64,000 nucleotides of DNA, from positions 310,001 to 374,000 of the forward strand of contig JAVFKD010000010.1 in NCBI GenBank assembly GCA_036429605.1, written 5' to 3'. The stretch's first letter is position 1. Every line of letters begins with the position of its first letter. The notes below the pieces were generated by a model that was not told where the DNA came from, ran no database searches, and saw nothing but the letters and a program-made list of their open reading frames with translations. Shown here piece by piece: positions 1 to 9,811 of this stretch. A program made the translations under genes and the position numbers. The DNA is from Cladobotryum mycophilum (Eukaryota; Ascomycota; Sordariomycetes; Hypocreales; Hypocreaceae).

Positions 1-1221
1 ACTGAGCAGGCTCCTGGGTGACTTCGAAATACATCAAATGCAATGGATACTTGAATATATAAGCTACAGTGTTATACCATTCTCCAACCTGCGTCAACCA
101 TTTACACACAGGCGACTGTTGTTGCATGCCAACCTTGTATGTACAACACTATACTGGTGTTGGCTTATTCTTAGCTGACAAACAGCCTTCTTATGCTTAG
201 AAACCGCCCTTCTAAATCGCAATAGGAGCAAGGAAGACACAATGAATGGCTAGTTGTGCATATGCACACCAGCCTGAATCGCCCACCGCCTAATTTTCCT
301 TACATGAACGATTAAACCCTGAGGGTCAGCAAATAGCCTATAGAGAGTGCAGTTTGGGAAGTACAACCACAAAGACCCAATCATTTCAGCAGATTAAAGA
401 GTAAGGTGTATTCTTCACCGGCAAAATAGGAATGGCATCCCGTGTTTTCCGTCATTATGCAGGCCCATAACCCTGTTTTTTGCGCTCGGCCGCCGCGTTC
501 TTAGAATCTGTCTCAAGACAACCCCATGATCCCCCACTTCTTCGCGTCTCGCTTTTCGCTCTGCTAGCTATTGAGACCTCATGACGCCCTTGAATTCTCC
601 TTCTAGCCGAGGAGCGTGGTTCCGTCTCCAAATCCGAGCTGAGGGATGGACTCCGCTGACAAGTTCAAACTGACACTCGAATGCCGATGACTAAACTCAC
701 GAAAACTCCGAGATGAGGTTGGTTCTTCGCGGAATGTATGCGTGTGTCATCTGCTGAATAAAGAAAATGTGTAATCATGTAATGCGGCTAACCTGTATGT
801 TGTCTGGATAATCGCGATGGATGTCTCTGCAGGTGGTGACCTAACCTACAGCTGAAGCCATCGACAGTTGGGTGGGAGATCTAAACATACAGGTATTGAC
901 TCATAAGCTCTTGAACGCATACGATTTCAATGAAGATGACATATGATACACTTATTTACTAGCCTCGTATGAGTTCGTCGTCTCTAATTGTACTCTATGT
1001 TATTACCGTTGTTCTCGTTGTAGTTGATATCGATCCATGGATACCACTGGAAAGTCCGCCACAGAAGCGGGGCAGCGAGTCTCAAAGTATGACATGGATC
1101 CATTCCTTGGTTCTATTTTCCATCTCAATCCTCTCAAATTTACCTTCTCTAACCTTGAATGAATTCTTGTGACTCATCATCGAAGATCGAAGAAGACCTT
1201 GACACAGGTAACAGCAACAAG
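1..1221. other. Intergenic, no gene seen
   Basis: I see no coding region here. The open frames are short, lack recognisable domains and have no convincing splice structure. The last part presumably holds the promoter of the DUF952 gene. Confidence 0.5.
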
Positions 1222-1643
1222 ATGGCGCCTGCACCAGACCCCCTACCAAACTATGTCTACAAGATCCTCAGTTCCCCCCGCCAGACCCCATCCCCACCAC
1301 GTTTCCCCCTCCGAGCTAGACAAGAAGGATGGCTTCATCCATCTCAGTAATGCGGATCAGGCAAGCGATCTACCTATGTATGCCAACGTCCAGCTGTATT
1401 TAATAACACGTCGGATAGGTTCCCAGGACAGCAGATGTCTTTTTTGCCGAATCCTCCAATTTCTGGCTCGTAAAGGTTGAGCTGCGGGGCATTGCACATC
1501 AGCGCATCGAGTGGGAGGGCGACGGATGCGTCCATCTGTATGGGAATTTCGGGGCGGACAACGTGATTTCTGTGTCAAGGTTTCAGAGAGTTGATGGCCA
1601 GAAGTGGAGCGAGACCCTGAGTAGTTCTGTGAGGTTGGAATAA
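1222..1643 (+). CDS. DUF952 family protein, frame broken twice in C runs
   Basis: The translation resembles the small DUF952 family: PNYVYKIL near the start, then SELDKKDGFIHLSNADQ, then FWLVKVELRG, WEGDGCVHLYGNFGADN and a QKWSE tail. Exons are 1222-1360 and 1419-1643. The intron between them begins GCAAGC and ends TAG, so it is a GC-AG intron with a good AG/GCAAG donor. The reading frame changes twice in exon 1, inside the six-C run at 1274-1279 and the five-C run at 1305-1309. One extra C in each would give a continuous protein with the expected proline-rich linker. That pattern suggests consensus error, though true pseudogenisation is possible. Function is unknown; the family is small and cytosolic. 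Confidence 0.7.
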
Positions 1644-1699
1644 AGTCAGGAATTTGCTACTGTGCACTGCAAAGAACAGAAGATACGACTTTTTTTTAG

Positions 1700-3950
1700 T
1701 CAGAGTGCAGTGACTTGAAGCTTTGTATCATTAATGCTGTGGCCGCGGACAATCTCCTCGAGCAGGGCCTCCACCTTGAGTTTTCTTCCAAGAAACCCTT
1801 TTATGATATCACCCTCAGGCAAGCTTGAATCAAGTCGGAGAACATTTTCCTTGAACCTGTTGAGTCTGATGGGGTCTAAAGGATTATTCGCGAATACAGT
1901 TGCGTATAAGTCTGAAGCGTATGCTTGGGCACTGTGAAGGCCTCATTAGAAGAGAGATAACAGACAGTACTTGCGGCGTGCTCGGACTCACATGGGATAT
2001 GCAAAGAATCCGGCATTATACTTTCTGAAGATATGGCCAAAGGCTGCCTGCTCCCAGCCCCAATCCTCTGGGTCACTGCTTTGACCAGCCATGTCCCTTC
2101 TTGTAGTGTTCCATAGCATTGTAATATCCATGTCAACTGCTCATGGCTTTCTGGTGAGTGTATTCTTAGGTCAAAAATGGCTCGCTGAATCATTGAAGTC
2201 ATTGAACTGGCGCCAAAATAACCCTTGCCTGCCTGAAGGGAATCAATTATGCTTCGTGGTAGGGTTCCATCTTCATTCTCCCCTTTACATTCACCTATTT
2301 CTGTGGTCCCTAAGCAGGTGTAATGCCTCCCAATACTTACTAGGATGTCGGGATGCCACGCCCAATACTCCAATAGCAGGCTTGGGGTCTCGATGTAGTC
2401 CCTCGTGTGGAATTGCGTATTTTGTAGCAGAAACGAGATTATGTACGCAGTGGCCCAATTCATGGAATAAAGTGCGCACATCAGAGTGATGGAGCAGGGT
2501 TGGCTTCGTCGGTGACGTCTCAGGAAAACTACACACCAAGGCAGAGGATGGGTAGTTGTGAATACCATCTGCCGATGTGAAGCTCTATTCCAAGCGTTAG
2601 CTCTTGCTGGGTAATTGACAAATGTTCAGTAGAGACAACGATTTACAGGCTCGATTAGAATATGACGTTGGTTTTGATATTTTCTCTCTCTAACAGATCA
2701 ACATAGAGATAGCCCAAGAATTGACCCGTTTTGCCCGCCTCATTGGCAATATCCCAGACAGAGTAAGCCTTGACGCTATCATGCCAGGTAGATACCTCGC
2801 CAGTAATCTCGTGAAATTGCAGCTCAAACAAGGTCTCAAACGTCCGCAGAGTCTTCCCAAAGGTGTGCCTGACCTCAAAGTATTCTGCGAATTTCTCTCG
2901 GTCAACGCTACTTTGCCGACTTCTTTCTTTCCTAGCATAATAGTCCCAGTCCCAGTCGTTGAGATGAACCTCAGAACCCCATCTGGACTCTTGACGCTTC
3001 AATTCTAGTAGTTTTGCATCCTCGGACCTTGAAACAGGCTCGAGCTTTGTCCAGATACCATGCAACATCGCATGCACTTCATCTACACTGCGAGCCATCT
3101 TCTCCTCCATCCTCAAAGAAGCGTGATTTTAGAAACCCAAAAGACGCGCAATCTCATCTCAGAGAACAAAAATTCTAGCCAATCTCGAAGCGTTCTCAGG
3201 GAAGCAACGTCGGAAGGCTGTTTAGTATCTGCGTCTTGATGCTTCATTCTGCATGTGCAACCACATTTGCGTTGCATGTTCACCTTTGAATGTGACAAAA
3301 TAAGTGACTCCCGCAATATCTTGTCCGTCAGTATCATCGCGCACTTTTAGTGAGTCAATGACAGTCATGGACATGCCAGCTAGATCGATACGAGAGAACC
3401 AGACGCCATCATTCGAGTCGGAAAGCGTTTTTTGTGCCGCAATTCGCAGATCATGAAGCTCGGCCTGTGCGCCTTGAAGTCTCCGTCGCTTCTCTTCGTT
3501 CTGAAGTGTTGATCCTGATCGTAAGAACCTACCTTGGAGATGGTTGAACAGGTGACGATCCTGTGCATCAAGCTGATCGTCCTTCTCCAACAGCGAGCGA
3601 TTATACACGGAACCAACGAGTGCTGCTACATCTCTCCTCATAATGCTCTCGGACCCGGCAGCTAAGATGAGTTTCTGGGCACCTCTGGAGGCATCTCGAA
3701 TGAGAGGATCGGGAGAGACTTCAGCAAGTAGAGTCCCAAGAATTTTCAGGCAACATGCTGCACGATTCATATCATCCACAGTTGGTCGTGCAACATTGCT
3801 GAAACTAGCCGTCGCTGGAGTTAGAGTAGACACAATCCGATCACAGAGCATATTCGAATGTATGATAATCGATTTTGTCTCATCGAGAATAGATTTGGGA
3901 GTTAGACCCATAAATATGGGCGGCGGCTGCATAGGGTCGGTTAGAGGCAT
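1700..3950 (-). pseudogene. M3-family metallo-oligopeptidase (thimet oligopeptidase type), dead
   Basis: Pieces in order match a thimet/saccharolysin-type M3 peptidase: an N-terminal helical part (3950-3225), LLGF and NHASLRMEEKMA (about 3150-3100), a middle part to about 2660, the zinc motif HELGH at 2450-2464, RDYIETPSLLLEYWAWHPDI near 2390-2335, and a C-terminal ASDLYATVFANNPLD plus FLGRKL part ending at the TGA at 1700-1702. In-frame stops lie at 3222-3224, 3159-3161 and 3129-3131, with a further probable one near 2655. The frame also shifts near 2550, just after the HELGH segment near 2405, and near 1940. The stops fit CAA-to-TAA and CGA-to-TGA changes. An intact enzyme would cleave short peptides using zinc bound by the HExxH helix; this copy cannot encode one. 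Confidence 0.85.
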
Positions 3951-4477
3951 GTTCTATATGGATCTCTTGTTATGGAATGATACGAGAGAAAGCAAAATAG
4001 GACTGCTGATTGTTGGAGAAACGATCTATGGGCCTAACTTAAAAGACAAGCTGTACTGTCTGAGTACTGTCTGAGTAGCCGTTGCATGTATGAGTAGGGT
4101 CCCTCAAGGTACACGGAAGTGGGTAGAACCTGGGCGTCCAGGCAGAATTTTGACTGTTGTTCTGCTACCCGGGTAGGGCCATTGCGGTTCATCCTGATAT
4201 GCCACTTCCAGCCACATACGTTAGCCATGTTACATCATAATCAAGTTTGCCCTTATGGCGGAGTCAGGATTTGTTGTCTTGGAATTCTGGAGAGGGAAGG
4301 CCTAAGTCCTCCTGCATACGACACGCCACACATGATGCATGCAGGACCAACAAACCACTCACGAAGTGTGATAAATATGTAACACCCAATAAATAGTCTG
4401 GATTGGAAACAAAACTCGGCCTGCTGACTAAAAGAAGGCTTTGAAGTCTCAATCAAAATTTCTGTTTCACTGGCAAA
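3951..4477. other. Upstream region of the dead M3 peptidase
   Basis: No gene is seen. The stretch lies upstream of the M3 relic and contains a perfect 12-bp palindrome listed separately. Confidence 0.4.
4165..4176. promoter_or_regulatory. Palindrome CTACCCGGGTAG, possible regulator site
   Basis: The 12 bases are a perfect inverted repeat about 215 bp upstream of the M3 peptidase start. A closely related palindrome with the same arms occurs between the NRPS and ABC transporter genes. Inverted CGG-type half-sites are typical of fungal Zn2Cys6 regulators, so a shared binding site is inferred, not shown. Confidence 0.35.
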
Positions 4478-4570
4478 ATGGGGTCTGTCCCTGATTTCAA
4501 GGAAACGGCAGAGATGGTGTATGAAGATGCAATCTCACAACCCAATGCACTGAGCTGGGGAAGCTGGTAA
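4478..4570 (+). CDS. Possible 30-residue small ORF
   Basis: An ATG in the good context CAAAATGG opens a 30-codon frame ending in SWGSW and TAA. The coding part has balanced composition, unlike the AT-rich DNA after it. It has no signal peptide and no family I recognise. It may be the first exon or leftover 5' end of a lost gene, since a GT lies at its end, or it may be chance. Confidence 0.2.
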   Translation: MGSVPDFKETAEMVYEDAISQPNALSWGSW

Positions 4571-5094
4571 AATAGCATGTTTGATGCTGCAAATTTTTTT
4601 CATTCCATTATTATTCTATCATACGTGGTCATTTTTACCCTCACTTGGAAACTGCCACAAGACAATTGTGCTGTCCAGAACGCAACCACTGCTTACGCCA
4701 ATTCCCCTCCCAACCAAATACTCCACACTTTCAGCGATAATCCCTAATAACAGTACTGTACAAACATGTAGCCACTTTTGTGGCAGATTAGAAAAGCCAA
4801 GTGTTTTCAGCACGTGTACACTGGTTATATTGGCAAGTCAGGAGAAGAACTTGACGGCCAATGGAAGGAGCTTCTTTTCAGTAAGTTTAGCTATGTTCGA
4901 TGGATTTGGCTGTCTTGAATGTTTAACATAACCTACAATGTATGAGAAGTTCTGTGCATGCGAAATTTGGAGATGAGTGTTGACATCACCAAGAAACGAT
5001 TGCACGTCGACCATCATCGTCTTCCTGTTCGTTACTATGTCTGAACATGCACCTGGAGACATTCTAAACTATCTCAAGCATATGCAATACATGA
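4571..5094. other. AT-rich intergenic, no gene seen
   Basis: Only short frames without recognisable features are present. A TGA at 5092-5094 marks the upstream limit of the following relic frame. Confidence 0.4.
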
Positions 5095-5826
5095 TTTTGT
5101 TTCCCTTTTAAAAGGCATCAGCTCCATTCGGAAACAAGCCCCAGCAACCCGGAACTGCGAAGCTTTCTCGACACTCGTGACGGACCGGAACTTGAAGAAT
5201 GTACGGGAAAATTCGAAGCAAGGGCACTCTACACCTCTCTACTCTTCAGATATGTAATGGTATCAATGCTTCTGATCTTCATCACTGGCCTAGGTATTGT
5301 GAGTGCAACATTGTTGAGAGATGGAGCTCGCACTCTCCAGCCAACCACCACAGCTATCTCGAGTCCTGGCAATGACCTTAGTCACAGTCGGGAATAAATC
5401 ATGAAGCAACCCTGTGGAACAATAGTAGCCGAAGCAAGACAGTGTTGCTGCATGCTTGATATCATATCCTTCTCCTGGCTTCCTGAGCAATGTTATGACT
5501 CCGACTTAATCGAGGAATTCGAAAATGTGACTTCCTGGCAATGGTACCAGGGCCGGAATAGAACACAACCCCTTCCGCACGACTAGACAATGACTGATGA
5601 CTTCACCGGGGTCTATGTTAACTGGGAGTACCATCTACGACGCTGTACATCAATTTGGTTGAAGATACACCGAGCAATCATGGACAGAGAGAGTGCAGCA
5701 ATTGATAGTTATGTCGGCAACCTTCATTACACTGACCACTGCAGGGCAAAGCTGCTCACTCAAGGTAAAAAGCTTGACAAGTTCAATACAGTCATCAAGG
5801 TCAAGTTCCCCGACTGTGGCCTTTGA
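5095..5826 (+). pseudogene. Relic of a single-pass membrane protein (copy 1)
   Basis: One frame stays open across this stretch except for TAA at 5395-5397 and TAG at 5584-5586. It reads a charged N-terminus with SFLDTRDGPELEE, a hydrophobic segment YVMVSMLLIFITGLGIVSA, then WLPEQCYDSDL, and a C-terminal part with YHLRRC, IHRAI, YTDHC and VKFPDC. A short cytosolic N-terminus, one membrane helix and an outer domain with paired His-Cys motifs recalls UstYa/DUF3328-type proteins, but I cannot assign the family firmly. Both stops fit CAA or CAG changed to TAA or TAG, the CpA-to-TpA type. A more decayed second copy follows about 0.83 kb downstream. The true start and any introns are not resolved. 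Confidence 0.6.
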
Positions 5827-6309
5827 TGGTAGAAGTCATGCGATATGCCATGGCGGAGCTTAGGTAGGTATCGGAGAATGATCTAGTGCCTCCAAGGAGA
5901 ATAGCGGTGGATTTGTTAAGCTTGGGGGATATCTGTAGCTGACTGTTGGCTACGAGGTGATGTCCATATGTTGAGAGCATGAGTAGAGCAGTAGAGACAG
6001 GTTAAACCTGTATTCTAGTATAAGATTTTGTTCCCAGTGCATTTACATGATGCAAGATTTAGTTTGTTTTGACAAGCATAGTCATTATAGTACACCATTG
6101 TTTACCAAAGCGTGTATATAATAATATAACTTCACTAAATTCAAACCTTTTTACCATAAATATATTAAGATACATGCCTATAACCCAGCATGCCAAAGCA
6201 AAGAATCTCCTAGACCTCTATATACAAAACCGTAATTCTTCCACTTCCAAGATTTACATCTAGTTTCCTAACTTGTGATATGTTTCATCTAGTACAATCT
6301 CCAGCATCG
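5827..6309. other. AT-rich spacer between the two relic copies
   Basis: Strongly AT-rich DNA around 6010-6260 with no credible gene. The composition suits a stretch that has lost C and G to mutation. Confidence 0.4.
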
Positions 6310-6480
6310 CTAGATAATCCTACAAGACAGTATTAATTGATTCATTTGACAATGCGACTACGTCCGCCTGACACCAGGATCAGAATATAACCGCAACCTC
6401 TCACCGACGACCCGATAATGACTCACCATTTCACTGGCGTACATGTTTACTAGGAGCACCATCAACCACACCGTAGTCTG
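6310..6480 (+). pseudogene. Second, more decayed copy of the membrane-protein relic
   Basis: This stretch aligns by eye with 5486-5650. Shared landmarks are AATG(T/C)GACT at 5524 and 6351, the CCAGG..CAGAAT-like block, and ATGACT...TTCAC(C/T)GG at 5590 and 6418. The spacing is kept to within one base (offset 827-828). Over a 38-base stretch upstream of and including the first landmark I count 24 matches. No open frame survives. It is therefore a tandem duplicate of the 5095-5826 relic; the duplication itself would be a RIP target. Confidence 0.55.
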
Positions 6481-6780
6481 TGCGTGGACATGATTGAAGA
6501 ATTCTGGGCCGGGGAACTACCGCAATCAGTCTTCTCCACGCTCCGCACTGAGAAATGCTGCTTACCCGGGATAGCAAAGGAATGAAGTGGATAGTACTGT
6601 GGGATCAAGTTTTCGCCTTTTTTCTTTCTATCTAGATAAAGCTTATGGTAGACCACGTAGGCTGTGGTTGAAGGAAATCCCTTGACTCTGCCCCACGCAC
6701 CCCGCTCTTCAATACCCGAAACCCATGTCCCATCCTGCCAACATTGAGAGGCTAGGTAGCTAACAAATGACGTGTTGCAG

Positions 6781-7118
6781 ATGGCAATGCCATATGGGTC
6801 ATCCCGGAGTATCGTCGTTCTGAGGCTGCGGTTGCTATGATGAATCATTTGATGACTGTTGCTGACGGTCTCGGAATCGAGATTTATGTTGAGGGCACCA
6901 TGTTTAGCACACCACTCTTCTTGAAATATGGCTTTGTTATTATTGGCCATCCCACCATGATCTTCCACCGAGACAATCCGACTCCAGAGTGGGCTCGTCT
7001 TGTTCGGGAGCTGCAGGCTCAGCCAGTGAGCATCGTTTGGCGGCCGAAAAGAGGGATCTATCATGAAGGGGAGACGATCCTGCCGTGGGCAGGAAAGCCA
7101 AGACAGCTAAAACTTTGA
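6781..7118 (+). pseudogene. 3' fragment of a GNAT-type N-acetyltransferase
   Basis: The frame reads IWVIPEYRRSEAA, a helix, GIEIYVEGTMFSTPLFLKYGF, then a tail with WARLVRELQAQPVSIVWRP and PWAGKPRQLKL, stop at 7116-7118. This is the acetyl-CoA-binding and C-terminal half of a fungal GNAT protein, including the PEYRR core and the LFLKYGF strand-helix. It starts after a good acceptor (GTTGCAG, 6774-6780). No N-terminal exon can be found upstream, where the second membrane-protein relic lies instead. I infer truncation by rearrangement. A distant 5' exon cannot be excluded. Confidence 0.6.
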
Positions 7119-8076
7119 TTAGGCTCAGAGATCTACAACACGGGATGGAAGGCGGAGTGGATGCCACTCGATGTATTGATCACTCCTTACGGAGTACGGA
7201 GTACATATGGGCCACCAAGGCCACGTAACTGTAATTGAATGACTGTTATCATGCCCTATCGCATGTAGGTTGTTGGCCCTAGTTGCTTAGGTAGTTTTGC
7301 TACGCGCCCTGCCTTGACCATGTAAATTACCATGCAATCCAATGTAACATACGCCGTTCAAAAGCACTCTATCCGGGCAGTTTTATTGCTGGGCAGTTTT
7401 ATTGCTGGGCAGCTACAAGTTTGTGGTAACACCTACCACCCTGGTCGTTGGGTATACTCTGTTAGATACCTAGCTTCGACGTCGTACTGTATGTTGGTTG
7501 GCCGAGAGACATTTGGACTCGTATTCACCGTTTTCCCTGTGGGGTCTTTGCATTCATAGGTCACATACTTGTAGGTTTGCTTTGTCACAGTAGGAGGGCG
7601 CCTGAAATTGCGTTGTGCCTGTAGGATTGTGACCCTGGCCCACACCAGCATGCTCTATCGCGATTCGGCTTTCGGCACAGTGACACGCCTACCTCTAGCC
7701 CTAGCCGCCATGCAGTATCCAGGAGCTATGTCGTATTGACGCGGTAATAAAGGTTAATGCGACGCATCTGATACACCAGCCTTCCTACCAGTCCTTCATG
7801 TGCGCGGAAGCTGCACGGGATCTAGTTAAATCACACCGGTTTTCGAATCCGCCTTGAACGTGGCAAGTATCCTGGGAAAGTAATTTCATATTGGCAAGAC
7901 GCGGCATACCTATCTATGTAAGCCTTTGCCAAGCCTTCAAGCATAAAAACGGAAGCCCATGTACATAGTTCCATAATATATATTACAACCATTCACTGAC
8001 TGCTACACACGTGTAGAAGGGTGAGACACAAATAATCCGTTCCCCGATCAAAGCCCTCCCTCGTCCCTAGAAACAA
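7119..8076. other. Intergenic with short repeats, no gene seen
   Basis: No supported gene. It contains a tandem CGGAGTA repeat block at about 7189-7205 (TTACGGAGTACGGAGTAC) and the 16-bp tandem repeat at 7375-7412. Confidence 0.4.
7375..7412. repeat. Tandem repeat, 16-bp unit, about 2.4 copies
   Basis: The unit GGGCAGTTTTATTGCT occurs twice in direct succession without mismatch and is followed by a partial GGGCAG. Confidence 0.85.
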
Positions 8077-8208
8077 TCATGGCTGTTTAGAGACAGCAAG
8101 CTTAGGCTCAATAATGTTGTCGCTGATATCCGCTTGACTGTCCGCATTCGGAACTGGACTGGCAAAGGCGACTACGACAAAGAGTGCCAGAGCTGTAATG
8201 AAGCGCAT
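8077..8208 (-). CDS. Small secreted peptide, 43 residues
   Basis: The gene reads from ATG at 8208 to TGA at 8077-8079. It begins MRFITALALFVVVAFASPVP, a clear signal peptide with a hydrophobic core and a probable cleavage after an Ala near residues 16-22. The remaining peptide of about 21-27 residues is acidic, has no cysteine and ends KLAVSKQP. No Kex2 dibasic site is visible. Upstream on the same strand a TATATAAA box and CA-rich leader sequence look like a real promoter and 5' UTR. The family is not recognised. It sits 0.6 kb from the oxidoreductase at the edge of the NRPS cluster, but membership is not shown. Confidence 0.55.
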   Translation of the reverse strand: MRFITALALFVVVAFASPVPNADSQADISDNIIEPKLAVSKQP

Positions 8209-8787
8209 TGTGACTGCTGACTATTATTAGCTAGGGGACCTATAATAAAATAGGGAGACCTACCAGAAGTATAAAAGGTAAAAATACGGAGAAGATGTTT
8301 GTTAACAGTTGCGAAGAGGTAATGTTGTTTGAATGAGTTGCTATTAGACACGAGAGGAGCTGCTTTATATACCCTCACACATGCACTAAAATCCCGGAGT
8401 TTTTCGGAATGGTAGGTGATAGTTCCGGCGTTTCTTGATATAGTTTCGGTTGGCCAAGGATCTGCCTCCAAGTAGAGCTTAAGGCCAATGTGTATTGAGT
8501 ATTGCAAGGATTCCACGGCATGCGGTGTCACAGACTTAAATCTCATGGCCAACCGGGATTCCAAATCATGGGAAGGCAATCCTAGTTCTATCACAAGGGG
8601 TGCGTGGGATACATAGTTGCACGACAGCAGCCTCTAGCCGTTAGCGTAGTGGTATGAGACGTCGCTGTCGGCAAGATTCCTGTGTCATTCATTGTAGAGC
8701 CATTCCAAGTACTTGATGCGGTCTCATTTCTGCTATCTATCTGTATGCTACATGTCCAAAGGCCATAGCCTGCCTACCTACTTTGAA
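8209..8787. other. Promoter region of the peptide gene and spacer
   Basis: It contains the leader and TATA box of the secreted peptide. A possible 5' UTR intron reads GTAGGT...TATAG on the minus strand near 8235-8265. A tRNA-like A-box at about 8642-8654 is discussed under rejected items. Confidence 0.4.
8364..8371 (-). promoter_or_regulatory. TATA box for the small secreted peptide gene
   Basis: TATATAAA reads on the minus strand about 155 bp before the ATG. It is followed by CT- and CA-rich sequence typical of a fungal transcription start and 5' UTR. Confidence 0.5.
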
Positions 8788-9811
8788 TCAAAACATGGGA
8801 GCTTGGCCATACTTCTCAGCCTGAAGCTGTGCGCTAACTGCAACCGCCGCATTGCAACCACTCGAAATGGCCCCAGGAATGACCTTGTAAGGGGTGATGC
8901 AATCGCCAGCAGCGAAAACTCCGCGGATACTCGTCTGGTGGAACGGCGCATCGGCCTGGATGTCACCCATCGGAGTTGTAGCGAGGCCAAGCTGACCAAC
9001 AAACGGGCCCTTTACGGTGGTGAGGGGATTATGCACGAGAAATTTCTCCTCTTTCTTAGACCCGTCAGTGAATTCGACTGTGACGGAACTTGCTTGAGGG
9101 TTATCAACTAGGCGTAAAATTTCGCGCGACTCAACTTTGAAGATGGTGTTGCCGAGGGTACCGAGTTGGGTTGTTAGTTCTGCATTGCCATTTGTGTAAA
9201 TGGTAACTTCATCGCTGAGCTGAGCTGCATTTTCGGCCATGTGGATGACAAAGGCTGGCATCAAGATTGGGAAAACGGCGAGGACACCGGAAGATGGAGA
9301 GCCACGTTCTTCGTAACCCTTGCAGAACAAGCAGTGGAAGCTTAAAGCCCAGCGTTAGCTTCGCCGTGAGATGCAAGAGGGATGACTCGTTGAAGTGCAC
9401 TTACATTCGCTTGGTCCAAAGTGATTCGTAGCCTTCAACTTCTAGGTAATTGTCTGCTGACCCCACAGCCAAGATCACCTTGCGGAAGTTCCATTCCTTC
9501 CCGCTGGCATCCAGGAGTTTGAAGTGGGAATCAGAACACTTCTCGACCTTGGTCACTTCAACATCGACAAATCGGATTGTCTCATAGTTGGATGTGACAT
9601 CCGTCTTGGTCTTGAACCGAAAGTCTTGGGGGTTGGCATTCTCCCATCCGGGGACCATGTGCATCTGGGTTGCGTTGGCGTTGCGATAGCTCTTGGAATC
9701 AAAAACAACAGCAGTATGTAACTGACGAGCAAGACTGGCGGCTGCAGTTAGCCCGGCGGGTCCACCGCCGATGATGGCAACATCAGTGAAGTCGGCCTGA
9801 ATTTGAGACAT
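8788..9811 (-). CDS. GliT-like FAD-dependent dithiol/disulfide oxidoreductase
   Basis: Exons are 9811-9405 and 9340-8788, giving 319 residues. The intron is GTAAGT...TTTAAG. The start MSQIQADF was chosen because it leads directly into the FAD-binding motif IIGGGPAGLTAA (about residues 13-24). A thioredoxin-reductase-like redox pair CLFC lies at residues 139-142, in the FHCLFCKGYEE context seen in GliT-type enzymes. The second FAD motif GVFAAGDC lies near residue 276. Size and CxxC match fungal dithiol oxidases that close disulfides in sulphur-containing metabolites such as gliotoxin, as well as less specific thioredoxin-reductase-like proteins. No other epidithiodioxopiperazine genes (GliI, GliG or GliN types) are in this window, so a disulfide in the NRPS product is only a possibility. 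The enzyme is presumably cytosolic. It is transcribed away from the MFS gene. Confidence 0.85.

Noticed and set aside
4838..5062. Open frame of 74 codons on the minus strand (MSPGACSDIV...)
   Set aside because: No family, signal or splice evidence, and it sits in AT-rich decayed DNA.
6462..7064. Open frame of 200 codons on the minus strand
   Set aside because: It lies antisense to the GNAT fragment and the second membrane-protein relic. The plus strand has clear family resemblance; the minus-strand translation has none.
8633..8685. tRNA-like A box (TAGCGTAGTGG) with a distant B-box-like AGATTCC
   Set aside because: The two boxes are too close together and no acceptor or anticodon stem can be drawn. 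Resemblance to a tRNA is limited to one arm.
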